Shown here: positions 1 to 6,404 of the stretch, one piece after another
Layout of the letters: every line of letters begins with the position of its first letter
Numbering within the stretch: the stretch's first letter is position 1
Assembly: GCA_947176785.1 (NCBI GenBank)
Contig: CAMWSA010000218.1
Span: 1 to 6,528, forward strand
Direction: 5' to 3'
Source: an uncultured Lachnospiraceae bacterium
GTDB lineage: Bacteria > Bacillota > Clostridia > Lachnospirales > Lachnospiraceae
DNA length: 6,528 bases
Made by a program: the position numbers and the translations under genes
The notes under the pieces: model-generated
Seen by the model: only the letters and a program-made list of their open reading frames with translations
Told to the model about the DNA's origin: nothing
Database searches by the model: none

Positions 1-1248
1 TATGGGACGCTTGCGGATTTTGACATGCTTCTGCAAAAGGCCCACGAGGCGGGATTACGGTTTATGATTGTAATTGTCTTAAATCACACCTCCGATCTTC
101 ACCCGTGGTTTTGTGAGAGCAGGAGTTCCACCCATAATCCATACAGGGATTACTATCTGTGGGAAAAGGAGATTCCGTGCAATTGGGAATCTTTTTTTGA
201 CGGGAGCGCGTGGGAGTACGACGAGTCTACGGGAATGTATTATTATCATGCCTTTTCCAGAAATCAGGTATGCCTGAACTGGTCCCTTGGGCGGGTGAGA
301 CAGGAATGTGCGGATATTCTGCGGTTTTGGCTGGACCGGGGAGTGGACGGTTTCAGGCTGGATGTGATCAATTTCCTTAAGACAGACCGCAGCGCGTTTG
401 GCAGGGATAATCCCGTGGAAAACGGGGTGACGCGCCATGTCCATGACAAGAACCAGAAGGGGATCTACGAAGCAATCGGAGAGATTGCGAAGGTGGTACA
501 TGCATATCCCGATAAATATCTGCTGGGGGAGATCGGGGAAGAGGATCTCTATCTGATCAAGTCCTATGTGGGCGAGGGGCTGCTTGATTCCGCCTTTCAG
601 TTTAATCTGGGCAGTATGGAGAAGCTGGATGTGGCCCATATGGCGGATCAGATGAGGAGGATGGAGGCGGAGGACGTGTATCCCACACTCTTTTTCAGTT
701 CCCATGATATGAGACGGCATTTTAATCGTCTGTGCGGTAAGGACAGAGAGAAGGCGAAATTGCTGGCTGTTTTCCTGCTGACTGCCAAAGGGATCCCGTT
801 CCTGTACCAGGGGGAAGAAATACCCATGGAGGATGTGCCCGTGGAGGAGCCAGAGGATCTGCGGGATGTTCAGGGCAGATACGCCTATGAAAAGAAGCTG
901 GAAGAGGGGGCGGACGAGGAGGAGGCGTTTCTGTACGCCCGTGGGCGGGCCCGTGATTATTCCCGGGGCATGGTGGACTGGGAGAGGGAGGAGGGCGCAG
1001 ATTCCCTGGTATGCGTATACAGGGAGCTTCTGGAGATCAGAAGGAGGCATCCATCCCTGCGCAGGGGGGACTATGGTGAAATCAGGCAGCGGGACGGGCT
1101 GTTGTATTATCAGAGGATATGGGAGCAGGAACGGATCGGCGTATATCTGCTTTTTTCGGAAAGCATTTCGAATATACCCTGTGGGGATGCGTTTTATGAG
1201 GTAAAGGACGGGAAAGGAAAGCTCAGGGGCTTGCTGAGATACGAATAG
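1..1248 (+). CDS. GH13 alpha-glucosidase / oligo-1,6-glucosidase-like enzyme, N-terminus missing
   Basis: This is the C-terminal 415 residues of a cytoplasmic retaining glycoside hydrolase of family GH13, of the oligo-1,6-glucosidase / trehalose-6-phosphate hydrolase type. The frame is open from base 1 (YGTLADFDMLL...), so about 75 N-terminal residues lie off the window; the ATG at 25 is internal. Catalytic features are visible: NHTSD (82-96), nucleophile Asp in GFRLDVIN (361-363), acid/base Glu in LLGE (529-531), and His-Asp of region IV in SSHD (703-708). The nucleophile-to-acid spacing of 56 residues matches the family. Val after the nucleophile is the residue associated with alpha-1,6 preference in this group. 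Oddities: the region I Asp is Val (70-72), region V reads QVCLN instead of QPDLN (265-279), the usual ARTPMQW segment reads SRGMVDW, and the stretch between regions III and IV is about 15 residues short. The exact substrate is uncertain; trehalose-6-phosphate is not excluded. The LacI-type gene follows after 105 bases. Confidence 0.9.
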   Translation, partial: YGTLADFDMLLQKAHEAGLRFMIVIVLNHTSDLHPWFCESRSSTHNPYRDYYLWEKEIPCNWESFFDGSAWEYDESTGMYYYHAFSRNQVCLNWSLGRVRQECADILRFWLDRGVDGFRLDVINFLKTDRSAFGRDNPVENGVTRHVHDKNQKGIYEAIGEIAKVVHAYPDKYLLGEIGEEDLYLIKSYVGEGLLDSAFQFNLGSMEKLDVAHMADQMRRMEAEDVYPTLFFSSHDMRRHFNRLCGKDREKAKLLAVFLLTAKGIPFLYQGEEIPMEDVPVEEPEDLRDVQGRYAYEKKLEEGADEEEAFLYARGRARDYSRGMVDWEREEGADSLVCVYRELLEIRRRHPSLRRGDYGEIRQRDGLLYYQRIWEQERIGVYLLFSESISNIPCGDAFYEVKDGKGKLRGLLRYE

Positions 1249-1353
1249 AATCCGGGGGCAGCTGCGAAATCCTTTGGGGCAAGCGGCGGAAGGGATGGGC
1301 AAAGACGCCTGGCAATCATTTGGACAGGAAGCCTGAGGTGAGGAGGGAATGGT
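1249..1353 (+). other. short intergenic gap between GH13 and LacI genes
   Basis: These 105 GC-rich bases hold the ribosome binding site of the next gene. I see no T-tract terminator and no convincing sigma-70 promoter, which fits co-transcription of the regulator with the GH13 gene. Translating past the GH13 stop gives no domain-like sequence, so the GH13 C-terminus does not look truncated by a recent stop. Confidence 0.5.
1341..1346 (+). promoter_or_regulatory. ribosome binding site that fixes a TTG start
   Basis: A perfect AGGAGG lies 7 bases upstream of the TTG at 1354. The nearby ATG at 1349 is in another frame, and the next in-frame ATG (1369) would remove the first residues of the helix-turn-helix domain. 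The site therefore supports TTG as the start of the repressor. Confidence 0.8.
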
Positions 1354-2340
1354 TTGAAAAAGGTTTCGATGCAGGATATAGCGACAGAGCTGGGGATATC
1401 AAAAATGACTGTATCAAAATGCTTTAAAAACAGCGAGGATATCTCGGAGGAGACGAAGCAGCTTATCCTGAAGAAGGCGGATGAGATGGGATATGAGTAC
1501 AGGAAGCGTATCAAGCATCGGATTGCCGTGTTGTTTTCCGAAGTGTATTTCGAACCAAATGAGAAATTCTATAATGGCCTGTACAAGCGCCTGCAGGAAC
1601 TGGAATGGGAAAACAGCATGAAATTTTCCCTGTTCTATGTCCGCAGAGAGGATGAGAGGAGCAATACAGTCAATGCGGGGGTGGAAGAGCATGACGGGAT
1701 TATGCTTCTGGGGCAGTTTTCCAAAAAGTATGTCCTGTTTTTAATGGGGACGGGACTGCCCGTGCTTTGTCTGGATTTTCGTTACCGGGGGGTGGAGGCG
1801 GACTCCGTGGTGTCCGACAGCTTCCAGGCAAGCTATAATCTGACCTCCCATCTGATAGAAATGGGGCATCGCAGGATTGCCTTTGTGGGGAACCTGAATT
1901 ATACAAACAGTGTCAATGACCGTTATCTGGGATATTATAAGGCCCTTCTGGAGGAGGGGATTGATCTGGCTTCCCGGTACCAAATTGACGACCGGGGCGA
2001 GCAGGGGATCCTGGAGCGTTTTCTGCTGCCGGAGGACATGCCCACCGCGTTTGTATGCAATAACGACCATGCCGCTTACATCCTGATCAAGCAGTTAAAG
2101 GCGGAAGGGGTCTTGGTGCCCCGGGAGGTGAGCGTGGTGGGCTTTGACGATGTGCTTTACTCGGAGATCTCCGATCCCCCCATCACTACGGTTCATGTGC
2201 ATCGGCGCTTTATGGCGGAGCAGGCCATATTGTTGATGAAGAGGAGACTTCAGCAGCCCCACGCCAGGCCCCGGACGATCACGATAGACTGCTCGATTCA
2301 GTTCAGAGAGTCCGTGGCGGACATGAGTATGACCACATAA
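1354..2340 (+). CDS. LacI-family transcriptional regulator
   Basis: A 328-residue cytoplasmic DNA-binding regulator of the LacI/GalR family, a normal length for the family. The N-terminal helix-turn-helix covers about residues 4-24 (SMQDIATELGISKMTVSKCF). It is followed by the third helix and GY at 46-47. The effector-binding domain, of the periplasmic-binding-protein fold, starts near residue 57. Its family signatures are HLIEMGHRRIAFVGN (166-180), a segment around TAFVCNNDHAAYIL (231-244), VSVVGFDD (259-266) and PITTVHV (276-282). Such proteins normally repress sugar genes until a sugar or sugar phosphate binds. Its place right after a GH13 gene suggests local control of glucoside use, but the ligand cannot be read from sequence. 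The hinge between the domains is unusual: only about nine residues separate GY from the first core strand, and the N-x-x-A-x-x-L hinge-helix pattern is absent. TTG is the start, supported by AGGAGG. Confidence 0.93.
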   Translation: MKKVSMQDIATELGISKMTVSKCFKNSEDISEETKQLILKKADEMGYEYRKRIKHRIAVLFSEVYFEPNEKFYNGLYKRLQELEWENSMKFSLFYVRREDERSNTVNAGVEEHDGIMLLGQFSKKYVLFLMGTGLPVLCLDFRYRGVEADSVVSDSFQASYNLTSHLIEMGHRRIAFVGNLNYTNSVNDRYLGYYKALLEEGIDLASRYQIDDRGEQGILERFLLPEDMPTAFVCNNDHAAYILIKQLKAEGVLVPREVSVVGFDDVLYSEISDPPITTVHVHRRFMAEQAILLMKRRLQQPHARPRTITIDCSIQFRESVADMSMTT

Positions 2341-2355
2341 GGAAAAGGTTTGATG

Positions 2356-2394
2356 GGTTCTGCAAAAGCCATATATGGAAGCTTTTGCAGAACC
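2356..2394 (+). repeat. perfect 14-bp inverted repeat (hairpin) after the regulator gene
   Basis: The arms GGTTCTGCAAAAGC (2356-2369) and GCTTTTGCAGAACC (2381-2394) are exact reverse complements around an 11-base loop. They start 15 bases after the LacI-type stop codon. The loop side contains the self-complementary CCATATATGG (2369-2378). A transcript from either strand would form a strong hairpin, but neither side is followed by a T-tract, so this is not a classic intrinsic terminator. It may act as a 3'-end stabilising structure, a factor-assisted terminator or a repetitive extragenic palindrome. Confidence 0.85.
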
Positions 2395-2421
2395 GAACGC
2401 GAAATTTCTAATGTCTTTAAC

Positions 2422-2428
2422 TATAGAA
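2422..2428 (+). repeat. left copy of 7-bp direct repeat TATAGAA (putative target-site duplication)
   Basis: TATAGAA lies immediately outside the left terminal inverted repeat at 2429. The same seven bases occur immediately outside the right end (2571-2577). A direct repeat exactly abutting both ends is what transposition leaves behind. Confidence 0.6.
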
Positions 2429-2570
2429 CTATAAATGAGCAAATTCTGAAATATGCACAAAAAGAATAGCACATTGTCTTTGTGGCGAAGATTTTTCTCT
2501 GTAATCTTGTTGCATTGTTCGTATATTGCGGAATTTATTGTGTAATATTTTATTATTTGCTCATTTATAG
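2429..2570. mobile_element. 142-bp MITE-like palindromic element
   Basis: The ends are perfect 16-bp inverted repeats: CTATAAATGAGCAAAT (2429-2444) and ATTTGCTCATTTATAG (2555-2570). The match continues inward with a few mismatches and one gap to about 2460 and 2538, giving terminal repeats of about 32 bp. The element is AT-rich against GC-rich neighbours, has no coding capacity, and is flanked by the direct repeat TATAGAA. A smaller internal hairpin (AAGATT 2488-2493, AATCTT 2503-2508) is present. Together these fit a miniature inverted-repeat transposable element mobilised by a transposase encoded elsewhere. I do not recognise the parent insertion sequence. An alternative is a large structured regulatory RNA or palindrome, but the abutting direct repeat favours insertion. 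Confidence 0.65.
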
Positions 2571-2578
2571 TATAGAAT
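2550..2578 (+). promoter_or_regulatory. weak candidate promoter overlapping the element's right end
   Basis: TAGAAT (2573-2578) matches the sigma-70 -10 consensus at five of six positions. The hexamer 17 bases upstream, TTATTA (2550-2555), matches -35 poorly. Transcription would begin only a few bases before the ribosome binding site of the gene at 2601. The AT-rich sequence makes chance matches likely. Confidence 0.25.
2571..2577 (+). repeat. right copy of 7-bp direct repeat TATAGAA (putative target-site duplication)
   Basis: This copy of TATAGAA directly follows the right terminal inverted repeat and pairs with 2422-2428. It also reads as part of a possible -10 region (TAGAAT, 2573-2578), so chance AT-rich similarity is a competing explanation for the repeat. 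Confidence 0.6.
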
Positions 2579-2600
2579 AAAAACAGCATGGAGGTATACT

Positions 2601-3809
2601 ATGAAATGGAATTTTGGCAAGAAAAACAGTGAGAAGGCGGAAAATGTTCCCGAGCCGGATCTGACCAATCCGGAAAATGCCCTCAGGCATGTGCTGGACA
2701 GTCTGCACGGCAGCCTGCAGACGCCTGACCGTGTGGAGGGAGATCATGTCTATTGCCCTGACTGGCAGATGACCATTACCCCGGAGATTGAGCAGCTGGA
2801 CGAGCGGGGGGCGGTGGTCAATTTTTACATTTCAGCGCCCCAGTGGGGGAAAAACTTGTATGAGTGCAGCGCCGGTATGGGCAGCGATACGAAGCAGGCG
2901 CTGGGAATGGCTTGCGGCTCTTTTCTGTTTTCTTTCATGGACGGTATCGTCCAGATGGAGGGCGGCCAGGCCGGCGAAGATCTGGAGACGGAGTTTGTGG
3001 GAAAGGCGCACCGCTGGAAGGTGTACTTAAGCAATATCGTGGGCATGGGCAATTGTCCCCAGGCGGACGATGCCCGCATCTATTGGGATGCGCTGAAGGA
3101 GGAAGTTGTAAAAAGGCTGGGCAACCAGAAGCTCTGTTTTGTAAAAGTTTATGGCTCCAAATCTGGTGAAAACATCACGGCGGAATGCCGGGTGGACGAT
3201 GTCAAGAGCGACGCTCTAAGCAGTCTGGTGGAGGATATGGTAAAGGAATGGGACACAGGTTATTTTGCGTCCCACAAGGCTTTTTTCTTTATCCGTCAGG
3301 AGGAGGAAACCGTGCAGCCATATCCCTACTGGGGGCAGGCGGGGTGGGAGGCCCTGAGAGAGAAAGTAAAAACTGCGGCATTGATGTTCCATGCCAGCGA
3401 GGATCAGGAACAGTATGACAGCCTGCCGCAGCGGCTCAGACAGGCGCTGGGGGATGATATTCTGGCGGACGAATGCTATTCGTTCCTTCCGGAGATATGC
3501 GCCGAGAACGCATTCAGCCAGATTACCTATGCGGAAACGGTAGAGATTCTGCCCCAGGGCAGAAAACCCGTCACCTGCTATAAGAGTCAGCTGGCGGATT
3601 ACTGGGCGCTGCACGGGGCACTCTTCTCCCTGTTTGAGGAGGGCGCTTTTGGGGAGGCCACCAATGACATTTACGGGGAATATATCGGCACCAGTGCCAT
3701 CTATAATGTGATCAGCCAGGCAAAAGAGAAGGGCGGAGAAAAAGCCATGGATGGAGGGAAGCTGTCGGCCCTGCTCTTTAACATGGAGAGTGATTTCGAG
3801 ATTCGCTGA
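2601..3809 (+). CDS. uncharacterised 402-residue protein (possibly DUF6348-like)
   Basis: I do not recognise a function. The protein has no signal peptide or membrane segment, so it is probably a soluble cytoplasmic protein, and it is acidic overall. A charged N-terminal tail (residues 1-25) precedes a region with VEGDHVYCPDWQMTITPEI (45-63), then a strand-rich stretch with LYECSAGMGSDTKQALGMA, WKVYLSNIVGMGN, and later a helical region. The pattern of an E-x-x-A-G-x-G-x-x-x-x-x-A-L segment followed by a Trp-Lys-Val strand reminds me of DUF6348-type proteins. That link is from memory and unconfirmed, and this protein is clearly longer. The C-terminal half (about 240-402) matches nothing I know. 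The ATG start is backed by GGAGG (2590-2594) six bases upstream. The gene follows the MITE-like element and is separated from the GH74-type gene by 130 bases, so a shared role with either neighbour is not established. Confidence 0.85.
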   Translation: MKWNFGKKNSEKAENVPEPDLTNPENALRHVLDSLHGSLQTPDRVEGDHVYCPDWQMTITPEIEQLDERGAVVNFYISAPQWGKNLYECSAGMGSDTKQALGMACGSFLFSFMDGIVQMEGGQAGEDLETEFVGKAHRWKVYLSNIVGMGNCPQADDARIYWDALKEEVVKRLGNQKLCFVKVYGSKSGENITAECRVDDVKSDALSSLVEDMVKEWDTGYFASHKAFFFIRQEEETVQPYPYWGQAGWEALREKVKTAALMFHASEDQEQYDSLPQRLRQALGDDILADECYSFLPEICAENAFSQITYAETVEILPQGRKPVTCYKSQLADYWALHGALFSLFEEGAFGEATNDIYGEYIGTSAIYNVISQAKEKGGEKAMDGGKLSALLFNMESDFEIR

Positions 3810-3939
3810 GAACCGACAGGGCATTTTTATAAGAATTGAAAAAATACATAGCTTTTTCGCCCAATATATGGGAAAATGGATATATCGAGTATCGTGAAGG
3901 CCCGCCGCAAAGGCGGCAGGCGGAAAGGCAGGGTTCCCA
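3810..3939 (+). other. intergenic leader of the GH74-type gene with small palindromes
   Basis: This 130-base gap changes from AT-rich (3820-3890) to GC-rich near the next gene. It holds a near-palindrome CCCAATATATGGG (3860-3872), a nearby GATATATC, and a small hairpin CCGCC/GGCGG (3902-3906, 3912-3916) about 25 bases before the start codon. The ribosome binding site is weak (AGGCAGG, 3926-3932). TTGAAA (3836-3841) resembles a -35 box, but no -10 hexamer lies at a good spacing. No hairpin with a T-tract follows the upstream gene, so a terminator is not supported. Confidence 0.4.
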
Positions 3940-6333
3940 ATGAAGATTACGAAAAAGCTGTCCTATGAATACCACAACGCTCCCATTCCGGGAGGCGGCT
4001 ATGTGACCGGCCTGCTGTACCATCAGCAGGTGCCGGGCATATTGTACGCCAGAACGGACATCGGGGGCGTTTATCATTATGAGCCGGAGAGGAAGAGATG
4101 GAAGAGCCTGATTGACCATGTGACCATGGAGGAGCTGGATGAGTGTTACCCGGCGGCTGTGGCCCTGGATGACAGATATCCGGAGCGGCTGTATATTGCC
4201 AGCGGTGTGGTGAGCAGGGGTGTGGGCAGGCTGTCCGTCTCGGAGGACTATGGCGAGACCTTCCGTTACACACAGATTCCCGCGGTTGTACATGGCAATC
4301 TCAGCGGCAGGGGCACAGGGCAGCGGCTGGTGGTGGACCCTCAGGACAGCGACACCCTGTATTTTGCCAGTTCCATGGGAGGTCTGCTGCGGACCCGGGA
4401 CCGGGGGGAGAGTTGGGAAAAGTTGCCTGTGCCGGAGGATTATATGACCTTTGTATGGGTGTCGGAGGACAGCCGGACTGTGGTGGCAGGCACGGCGGGA
4501 TACACCAGCCGGGTAGACGACACGCTCCGGGGGCACAGCCTGTATGTGTCCTACGACGGGGGCGGGAGCTTTGTGCCGCTTTCCGAGCCGGAAAGTCCCA
4601 TTGTCCCGGACAGCAGGATGAACGGGCTGGTAGCCCAGCGGTATGCCTTTGACGGAAGGTATCTCTTTGTGACCATGTGCGCCACGGGCCGTTGGAATTA
4701 TATTGTGGATTTGGGCTACAGCTGTGATACCGGGGATACCATAGGGGGCAAGGTGCTGCGCTATGAGTTTTCGGAGGGCAGGATCAGCGGCTACACGGAT
4801 ATCACGCCGGATGCGGGGGGCCTGCGGACCGACGGTTATCTGGATTATGGCTTTGGCGGCATCAGCACCTGCAAGAGCATGCCGGGGCTGGTGGCCTGCG
4901 CCACTCTGTGCAAGGAGAAGCTGGATGCGGAATGTGTCTATGTGTCCCGGGATTACGGGGAAACCTGGAAAGTGAGCCTGGACGGCCTGGATGTGGGGGG
5001 CATCTATTTTAACACTTCCTATATGAAGCCGGAGTACAACGGAAACCGCAGTCTGCTGCACTGGGAGAGCGACGTGAAGCTCAATCCCTTTGACCCCAAC
5101 GAACTGTGGTTTAACTCCGGCACGGGGGTGTTTACCACGGATGCCCTGCTCAGCGACTGCCCCCGGTATCATGACTGCTGCGACGGCATCGAGGAGACGG
5201 TGCATCTGAATGTCTATGGACCTGTGTCCGGCGAAGTGCAGATGGTGGACATTGTGGGGGATCTGGGGGGATTTGCCTTTCGGGATCTGACAAAGCCCTG
5301 CCGCAACTCCTTTGACGATGCGGAGGGCAACCGGTATATCACCTGTATCAATGCGGATCTGTCGGATGTAGACAGCGATCTGGCCCTCATCACGGCCCGG
5401 GGCAACTGGCGTGGGCTGACCAAGGGGGGACTGGTGCGGACAAAGGACGGCTTTCATACGTTTCAGCGTATTCCCATGCCCTGGGGGCAGGGAGAGAAGA
5501 TAGACGCGGCCATGAGGGAGATTGAGCGGCCCAATGTGAATCCGGGGTGGGCGGCCATGTCCCCGGATGGCCAAAACATTGTCTGGTCCATCGCGGATAT
5601 GATCTGGCTGCCCATGGATCTGGTGATCTCCAGCCAGGACGGCGGCGAAAGCTTTGCCCCGGTGAAGGTGCTGGGGAGAGACGGAAGCCCTCTGGCGGTG
5701 CGGCAGGTATCCCGGCGCAAAAGGGGGCAGTTCTCCGGGACCTGCATGAAAGTATTTTCCGACAGGGTGAATCCCCGGCTTTTTTATGGATTTGGGGAGA
5801 GCGGCCAGATTTACGTGAGCCGGGACGGGGGCGCTGTGTTTGCAGAGAAGGAGCCGGATGTGGTGCAGACGGCGGACGGACAGGCCATAGAGAAATTGCC
5901 GGCCTGTGATTTTGGCATGATTGACACGGCCAATCGCTCGGAGATCAGGGGGGCCGCCGGGGAGAGCGGTGTGTTCTATATCGCCATGGCCCAGGATGGT
6001 ATGTGGAAGATGATTTACGAGGCTGAGACGGATCGCCTGACCCTCATCCGTCTCAGTGCAGAGGGGGACAGCTGCCTGCGGCTGGGTCTGGGGCTGGGAC
6101 GCCCCGGCGGAGACTATGTGAGCGAACCCAAGGCCATTTATCTGTGCGGCGTCATTGACGGGGAGTACGGCTTCTACCGGACGCTGGACGAGGGGCGGAC
6201 CTATGAGCGACTGAACACGGAGAAGCAGATGTACGGCGAGATCAACAGCATGGACGGGGATAAGAGAGTTTTCGGCAGGTTCTTTTTAGCCACCGGGTCC
6301 AGGGGGGTGATCTATGGAGAGCCGAAGGAATAA
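3940..6333 (+). CDS. GH74-type glycosidase (xyloglucanase-like), no signal peptide
   Basis: A 797-residue protein with the double seven-bladed beta-propeller pattern of glycoside hydrolase family 74, inverting enzymes that cut the beta-1,4-glucan backbone of xyloglucan. Both catalytic aspartates are in family context: D40 in YARTDIGGVYHY (base) and D441 in IVGDLGGFAF (acid), about 400 residues apart as in characterised members. Other signatures are GGGYVTG (18-24), LNPFDPNELWFNSGTG (381-396) and GIEETVHLN (416-424). Asp-box (BNR) turns recur at about residues 101, 152, 204, 336, 565, 627 and 748 (SEDYGETF, SRDYGETW, SQDGGESF and similar), with a degenerate one at 501. The length is that of a bare catalytic module, without carbohydrate-binding module or dockerin. 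The N-terminus MKITKKLSYEYHNAPIPGGG is not a secretion signal and already aligns with the family start, so the enzyme is probably cytoplasmic. Odd features are a Cys cluster (C407, C413, C414) and RW of the usual AYRW segment reading HY. The substrate is inferred. Confidence 0.88.
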   Translation: MKITKKLSYEYHNAPIPGGGYVTGLLYHQQVPGILYARTDIGGVYHYEPERKRWKSLIDHVTMEELDECYPAAVALDDRYPERLYIASGVVSRGVGRLSVSEDYGETFRYTQIPAVVHGNLSGRGTGQRLVVDPQDSDTLYFASSMGGLLRTRDRGESWEKLPVPEDYMTFVWVSEDSRTVVAGTAGYTSRVDDTLRGHSLYVSYDGGGSFVPLSEPESPIVPDSRMNGLVAQRYAFDGRYLFVTMCATGRWNYIVDLGYSCDTGDTIGGKVLRYEFSEGRISGYTDITPDAGGLRTDGYLDYGFGGISTCKSMPGLVACATLCKEKLDAECVYVSRDYGETWKVSLDGLDVGGIYFNTSYMKPEYNGNRSLLHWESDVKLNPFDPNELWFNSGTGVFTTDALLSDCPRYHDCCDGIEETVHLNVYGPVSGEVQMVDIVGDLGGFAFRDLTKPCRNSFDDAEGNRYITCINADLSDVDSDLALITARGNWRGLTKGGLVRTKDGFHTFQRIPMPWGQGEKIDAAMREIERPNVNPGWAAMSPDGQNIVWSIADMIWLPMDLVISSQDGGESFAPVKVLGRDGSPLAVRQVSRRKRGQFSGTCMKVFSDRVNPRLFYGFGESGQIYVSRDGGAVFAEKEPDVVQTADGQAIEKLPACDFGMIDTANRSEIRGAAGESGVFYIAMAQDGMWKMIYEAETDRLTLIRLSAEGDSCLRLGLGLGRPGGDYVSEPKAIYLCGVIDGEYGFYRTLDEGRTYERLNTEKQMYGEINSMDGDKRVFGRFFLATGSRGVIYGEPKE

Positions 6334-6404
6334 ATTTCCCACAGTAAAGAAGGGCCGGAGTATCCGGGGGCAATCACATTGACGGACGGAGAGGGGATGG
6401 GTGT
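6334..6404 (+). other. short gap before the lipoprotein gene
   Basis: These 71 bases contain a short hairpin CCGGA-GTA-TCCGG (6355-6367) without a following T-tract, then a purine-rich ribosome binding site (GGAGAGGGG, 6388-6396). I see no terminator or promoter, so the lipoprotein gene may be co-transcribed with the GH74-type gene. Confidence 0.45.

Noticed and set aside
25..27. ATG at 25 as the start of the GH13 gene
   Set aside because: The frame is open to base 1 and encodes the conserved Y-G-T-x-x-D-F-D segment upstream. A start here would leave out a large part of the catalytic barrel.
79..1302. 407-codon open frame on the minus strand
   Set aside because: It mirrors the GH13 gene, whose catalytic motifs are unambiguous. 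The antisense product shows no domain and has no convincing ribosome binding site.
2429..2570. The 142-bp palindrome as a CRISPR repeat, riboswitch or attachment site
   Set aside because: There is one copy, no spacer periodicity, no riboswitch core I recognise, and no integrase gene nearby. Inverted ends with abutting direct repeats fit a MITE better.
2095..2589. Minus-strand open frame running from the repressor gene across the MITE-like element
   Set aside because: Most of it overlaps the real LacI-type gene, and the rest is AT-rich palindromic DNA. The product shows no domain and is not a transposase.
4011..4030. Perfect 7-bp inverted repeat CCTGCTG/CAGCAGG in the early GH74 coding region
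   Set aside because: It lies within codons of a conserved part of the protein. A short GC-rich match of this size is expected by chance.
3778..5574. 598-codon open frame on the minus strand
   Set aside because: It lies opposite the GH74-type gene and the end of the preceding gene. Its product is rich in His, Pro and Gly with no recognisable domain, as expected from the mirror of GC-rich codons. The + strand gene has clear family motifs throughout.
6355..6367. Hairpin CCGGA-GTA-TCCGG after the GH74 gene as a terminator
   Set aside because: The stem is only 5 bp and is followed by GGGCAATC, with no T-tract.
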